A stretch of 64,000 nt of DNA from Sodiomyces alkalinus F11 (taxonomy: Eukaryota > Ascomycota > Sordariomycetes > Glomerellales > Plectosphaerellaceae). Shown here piece by piece: positions 59,969-64,000 of this stretch. How positions within the stretch are numbered: the first letter of the stretch is position 1; each line of letters opens with the position of its first letter. The DNA is taken from assembly GCF_003711515.1 (NCBI RefSeq), contig NW_021167089.1, forward strand, positions 255,296-319,295. Direction: 5' to 3'. The notes beneath the pieces are model-generated. The model did not search any database and was not told the origin of the DNA. It worked only from the letters and a program-made list of their open reading frames with translations. Made by a program: the position numbers and the translations under genes.

Positions 59969-60430
59969 ATGCCATTTGAGAACCCGACCAACTTCGATGG
60001 ATGGGTTGTTTGCAAGCCCTGCCCTATTCATGGCCGAACCGGCTCGGAGGCGGATTATAGCAGTTACCCGGTCGTTGACATGGATTTGGAGGGAAATCTC
60101 GCCATCATCCAGAGGGGTCTGGACCATGGTCCGCAAGAAGAGGACATGGAGGCGTCGGGTCTTGACGTTGATATATCGCAGCTCACTCTGGAGGGGGAGA
60201 AAGGTGATTCCACTGACCCTATCAAGGTGGACGTGCACTCGAGAGAGGGACGCATTCGATTCAATCATGGTGGCGAAACATTCAAGAAAAAACCGGAATC
60301 ATGGAGTGTGTTTACCAATGACGATGGCGAAGTGCATCACATCTTCGAGAGAAGGGGAAAAATGTACTTCACTCATGAACGGTCCATAGAGGCAGCCGAT
60401 GAAACTGGGGGGAAAGGAAGAGCAAATTGA
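59969..60430 (+). CDS. Hypothetical protein, 153 residues
   Basis: The frame from ATG 59969 contains FDGWVVCKPCPIHG near the N-terminus, an acidic middle (DLDVDISQLTLEG-like) and a compact C-terminal part (SWSVFTNDDGEVHHIFERRG). Composition is that of a folded soluble protein, but I do not recognise a family. It may be the last exon of a longer gene starting upstream, since no good start context is apparent. No signal peptide, no membrane segment. Confidence 0.35.
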   Translation: MPFENPTNFDGWVVCKPCPIHGRTGSEADYSSYPVVDMDLEGNLAIIQRGLDHGPQEEDMEASGLDVDISQLTLEGEKGDSTDPIKVDVHSREGRIRFNHGGETFKKKPESWSVFTNDDGEVHHIFERRGKMYFTHERSIEAADETGGKGRAN

Positions 60431-60678
60431 CACTTCTGTGGCTACCACATTCTAGCAGCAGCGGTCACTCGACCCATCGCCACAATCCGCCTGAACCAGC
60501 CTCACGATGCGGCCAGTCAGCCACCAGCAGCGCCTGTGGTACTACAGACGACCACAACGAGAGCGATGGGGAACAAACAACTTCCTTCCCCGCACTAGAT
60601 GCTCTGGTTTCGCTTGGTCACATTGGTTGCTAGGCTGCGGGAGGACGACTCCGCCTAGCGAACGCAGGACCTCACGAC

Positions 60679-63079
60679 CTATACATTGCCTAATACCTTC
60701 GGGTCCTGCTGGGCATCAAGGAGAATGGCCCTAAATACGGAATACAATCCCGGGTCCTCCCGCTCCCATGGCTTGTCCATTGGAAAAACTTGTCGTCGCA
60801 GCCTGTTAACCCATGGGATCAGAGGCTTGTAATAGAGCGTGAAATGGTCCGTGGCTGTCTCCATGAAGATTTCCTCCTTCGCCACTGTACCCAACTTCAA
60901 TTTGGCCAGCTCCTTCATTTCAACGTAATTCCACTTGTCAAACTCTCGGACGGCTCTGCCCTTATCTGGCCCATTGTAGCGGATGCATATCCAGAAGAGA
61001 ACCCAGAAGAATGACTCCAGGTCGTGCATGAAGGAATGCTGCTCCCCTAGCAAAGCACCGATTGCCATGAAGGCCCTCGTTCCTGTCTTTCCCTTTGCAC
61101 CCGAGGCACCGCCTCGTTCAGTTCTGATGGCGAGGTCGAGGTCGATCAAAAACGAAGGCCAGGAGGCGTTGTCAGCGTCCTCGTTGATCATGAGATTGTT
61201 GATGGATACGTCTCTGTGGAGGATGCCAGCCTTGTGCAAAGTCTCGTGACCTTCAACACAGCCCGCCAGGGCGGCAAGTAGCGCCGATCGAGAGCTCGCC
61301 TTGTAGATAGGCTTTCCATAATCCCGGAGAATAACACGCCGATGCACCCGATTTGGCATTCCGCTGGCGGGCTTTGTTGGAGATACGGAGCAGGATCGCT
61401 TGCCTGGGGGTAAGGGGGAATCGGTTTGGCTGGATGGCCGCTTCCTGCTAGAGCTGCTGCGGCCTTTCCGCGGCGCATGCGTTAGTGCGTCACTTAGCGG
61501 TAGAGGACGTCCTAGTCGGTAGTTCGTTGCCGCAGTAATATCCAGCCACCGTCGAACATTTTTCTGAACATCGTCGTCCGTCTCACGTATCTGAACGGTT
61601 TCGTGGTGGTAATGCCGGGCCACGTTGATAACCCCTTTGTCCGCCACCTCGGACAGCAGATCGCCCTCCTCATCGCGTTCAGGGTATTGCCACGAATCCT
61701 TGATCACAAGAACCATCTCCGGATGCCCTTCGGGATGGGCCTTCCAACAAGTTGTCGCCCGGCCAGCTATGCAACGCGCGCGTAGCATGACTTCGTCGAT
61801 GATGACCCGTTCTCTGGAACCGTTTCGCTCGATCTCAATGAAACGTTCGTGGTTTGCCGTCACTATTGTCGGATCGAACCCGAGTTCTTCTTCGCTCATC
61901 CAGAGGAAGCCGAGGACCGTGAACACGAACCGACGCCCGTCCTTGTTGATATCAAATTGCTCGGATGCGATACCGCCAACCCTATCGAAAGCCCATACCC
62001 TCATGAGAGACCCGCAGATAGTAAAGCCCAGGACGAAGCGACGGGAATCCTGTGCAGCGAGCACTTCTCTCGCGTATCTCCCAAGGTCGAGCCATGCCTC
62101 CGACGCTTTGTCTGCGGATGGGTTGCTCTTCAGCTCTCCAGCCACGAGAACTTGGGACCAGTGGCATCTCGAGTCCTTCTGAGCTTGAGCATCATTCATG
62201 AACCCTATGTCCATTTTCCGTCTCCCCACAGAACCATGAATCGGCTCGTTGGGCTTTGCCAAGGGTCTTCTTCCGCATCGACGGGTTGGGCTCGACTGCT
62301 GGCCATCCGCGAATGCCGTAAGCTTCTCGATGAAGCCCGCAAACCAGCTCAGGACTTCATCCTGGTTCGCATCTTTGGGCCACCCCTCCCAACCATCCTC
62401 AAACTTTGGCCCGCTACCCTCGAGGCACTGGTTAAAGAAAGCCTTGGATGCAGTCTCCAAACTGACCACGCCTCCAAAGTATGTGTCGTGGAAGTTGCGG
62501 AGCCCGACATACATAGGGCCAAGCTCCTCCTTCAGCACATCATCGACATATTTGCGATGCTCGGATGAGTTCGGGAAGCTGCTGGTGTTACGCAGCCATG
62601 GCGTTTGTTGGAGAGAAGACACAATCAAACGAGGAGGCGGCGTGGGCTCAACAACGGCGCTGTAGACTTGATGCCAAATAGAGGAATCGTCGGGGTGGTT
62701 GGCGAGAGCAGATGTCAGAAGGGGCTTGATCCGGTCGAAGTCAAAGTCGTCCGAGAGGAGCGAGAGCTCAAGCCGCAGTAGGTCGCTTCGAAGGCTACCG
62801 CGACCTGTCGTCGCAGGTAGGAGGTCGGCAGCTGGGAGGTTTTGTGCCGCTCTCAGACAAGATAGGACAACTTTCCGGAGATCTGCATGGTAATCAGAGA
62901 CGGAGTCTCGTACAAAGTTGCTCAGTTTGCTTACCTTGATGCTCCAGCTGCTCAATTGCGGCTGGAGTGCAGGTGGCGCCCGCGCTGTCGCAAACAGCAA
63001 TGAAGCAGGCGCGGAAGGCATCAAGGCCGTCCCCAATGGGGTTTCCCTGGATGATCTCAGAGCGTAGTAGTTCGTCCAT
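60679..63079 (-). CDS. FunK1-type fungal protein kinase
   Basis: Two exons, 63079-62935 and 62882-60679, encode 782 residues; the 52-base intron (donor GTAAGC, acceptor GCAG) keeps the frame. The N-terminal third is a helical region with an FGGVVSLETAS segment. The kinase part carries ILHRDVSINNLMINED (catalytic loop, HRD) and FLIDLDLAIR (DLD in place of DFG), then TGTRAFMAI and a C-lobe with HDLESFFWVLFWI. These features identify the FunK1 (Pkinase_fungal) family, expanded in multicellular fungi and of mostly unknown substrates. The gene is intact. Its ATG lies 398 bases from the divergent methyltransferase C, so the two could share a promoter region. Confidence 0.85.
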
Positions 63080-63477
63080 CGCGGACGAGATTGTTACGAG
63101 GAAAGAAACTTGACAACATCTGAACGACGCGCCTTTCTGGCATATTGGCCCGTGCGGCCGCGCACACCACTCAACCATCGACAAAATACAGCCACAGCAC
63201 GGGTTTTCCGTGGCGCATACTCGGCGGTCCTCAACCCCGCTCAAATTATGTGGTCAGACATGCACGGGCCACAACCCCGACACCGTAATTTTGGATCCCC
63301 GCTCCTTTGCGGAGTCCGAACTGAGCGAGCGGGGTATCGCGCCACCCCGAGGGTCGGCATCTGCCGACTCCAAATACAGATCAAGGACCGCTGCCACGGC
63401 GGTTGGTTCGAAAATCCCTTTCTTTCTTTGTCAATCGGAGCGGAGACACCTTCACAGCTTCGTAATCACCAATAGCC

Positions 63478-64000
63478 ATGGCAGCAGAAGCTCAACCGGG
63501 CGCAGCGCCCCTCGAGATCGACGACGATGCGGTGCGTAACGAGCGTGCGGTTACGGGAAGAATTTTCCTGACGTGGACACAGCAGACTCGACGAACACTA
63601 CTGGAACGTAAGAGGCAACCCCGGTGCTGGCAAGGTCTCGCCGACGATGAGGCTGACGCATGGATTGAAGGAGCTTCGCGACCACCTCACTCGCACCCAG
63701 CGTGCTGGACTACAAGTTTGTGCATGGACGTCGCTTCCACGCGTACAAGGAGGGAGGTGAGCTGGATTGTCATCAGTACCAAGATCATGGAACACTGCTA
63801 ATTGCAGCAGCATATGTGATGCCCAACGACGACGTCGGTTCTCGCCACCCCGGTACACCTTGGAAGGGAAAGTAGGCTCACGTGAACTGGCGCATGTAGG
63901 ATGAGCAGGACCGTCTGGACCTGGCGCATCTGATGAACGTCAAAGCTATCGGCAACAAGCTCTACCTAGCGCCTCTCGATGCGGCCAGGGTGCAAAGGAT
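63478..64000 (+). CDS. LaeA-like methyltransferase C, 5' part
   Basis: From ATG 63478 (MAAEAQPGAAPLEIDDDA) the family pieces appear in consecutive exons: VLDYKFVHGRRFHAYKEG (ending about 63750, donor GTGAGC), AAYVMPNDD (after acceptor GCAG at about 63808) and DEQDRLDLAHLMNVKAIGNK (from 63901). They match the region upstream of motif I in LaeA-like enzymes; the catalytic part lies beyond the window. The junction just after the N-terminus is not clear: the frame that feeds the next exon would need an intron of only 29 bases, so either a small indel or a misplaced exon border exists near 63532-63560. Third copy of this family in 29 kb. Confidence 0.6.

Noticed and set aside
27390..64000. Starship captain (DUF3435 tyrosine recombinase) as explanation for the accessory block
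   Set aside because: I looked for a long tyrosine-recombinase-like frame on both strands and found none inside the window.

Overview
The window looks like nuclear DNA of a filamentous ascomycete (Pezizomycotina), most likely a Sordariomycete. The grounds are short GT-AG introns of about 45-165 bases, GC-rich exons, fungus-restricted gene families (SUR7/PalI, Ies4, a Tea1-like kelch protein, FunK1 kinase, HeLo/NACHT/ankyrin NLRs, LaeA-like methyltransferases) and mutation patterns typical of RIP (repeat-induced point mutation). I cannot name the species. Assembly gaps lie at 11397-11435 and 28334-28403.

Left part (1 to about 26 kb) is ordinary core genome with widely spaced, intact, multi-exon genes: the 5' end of a SUR7/PalI-type membrane protein (1-131, -), a secreted GPI-anchored PLC-like phosphodiesterase (2089-3551, +), an 86-residue protein (4914-5174, -), a metaxin/Sam35-like mitochondrial outer-membrane protein (10228-11323, +), a RanBPM/Gid1-type SPRY-LisH-CTLH protein (12348-14998, -), the INO80 subunit Ies4 (17454-18449, -) and a Tea1/TeaA-like kelch coiled-coil protein (20756-25494, -). 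The long spacers carry a hAT-type MITE with perfect 8-bp target duplications (9319-9795), microsatellites and a recurrent short palindrome of the GTACTTCGTAC type.

Right part (about 27-64 kb) is an accessory, decaying region. It holds two NLR-type genes: a 5'-truncated phosphorylase-NACHT-ankyrin gene with a RIP-damaged tandem ankyrin array (27390-31835, -), and a HeLo-like NACHT-ankyrin gene with one frameshift (45570-49679, +). There are also three LaeA-like SAM methyltransferases (35127-36716, 43545-44999, 63478-end), a broken Ulp1-like protease gene (39848-42201), a gene with two STAND-associated N-terminal-type domains (52337-53996), a phosphotransferase (54783-56377), a hemerythrin-like gene with an in-frame stop (58203-58967) and an intact FunK1 kinase (60679-63079). 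A dispersed repeat occurs as two long direct copies (31812-33652 and 50033-51765), both RIP-mutated, and as one short copy of about 280 bases (34237-34516) that kept the unmutated bases.

The left genes serve housekeeping roles (protein import, GID ubiquitin ligase, chromatin remodelling, polarity). The right genes belong to families linked in fungi to self/non-self recognition, signalling and secondary regulation, and many are broken. The most interesting material is the natural RIP contrast between long and short repeat copies, RIP inside an NLR ankyrin array, and the clustering of NLRs, NLR-type N-terminal domains and LaeA-like methyltransferases around the repeat.
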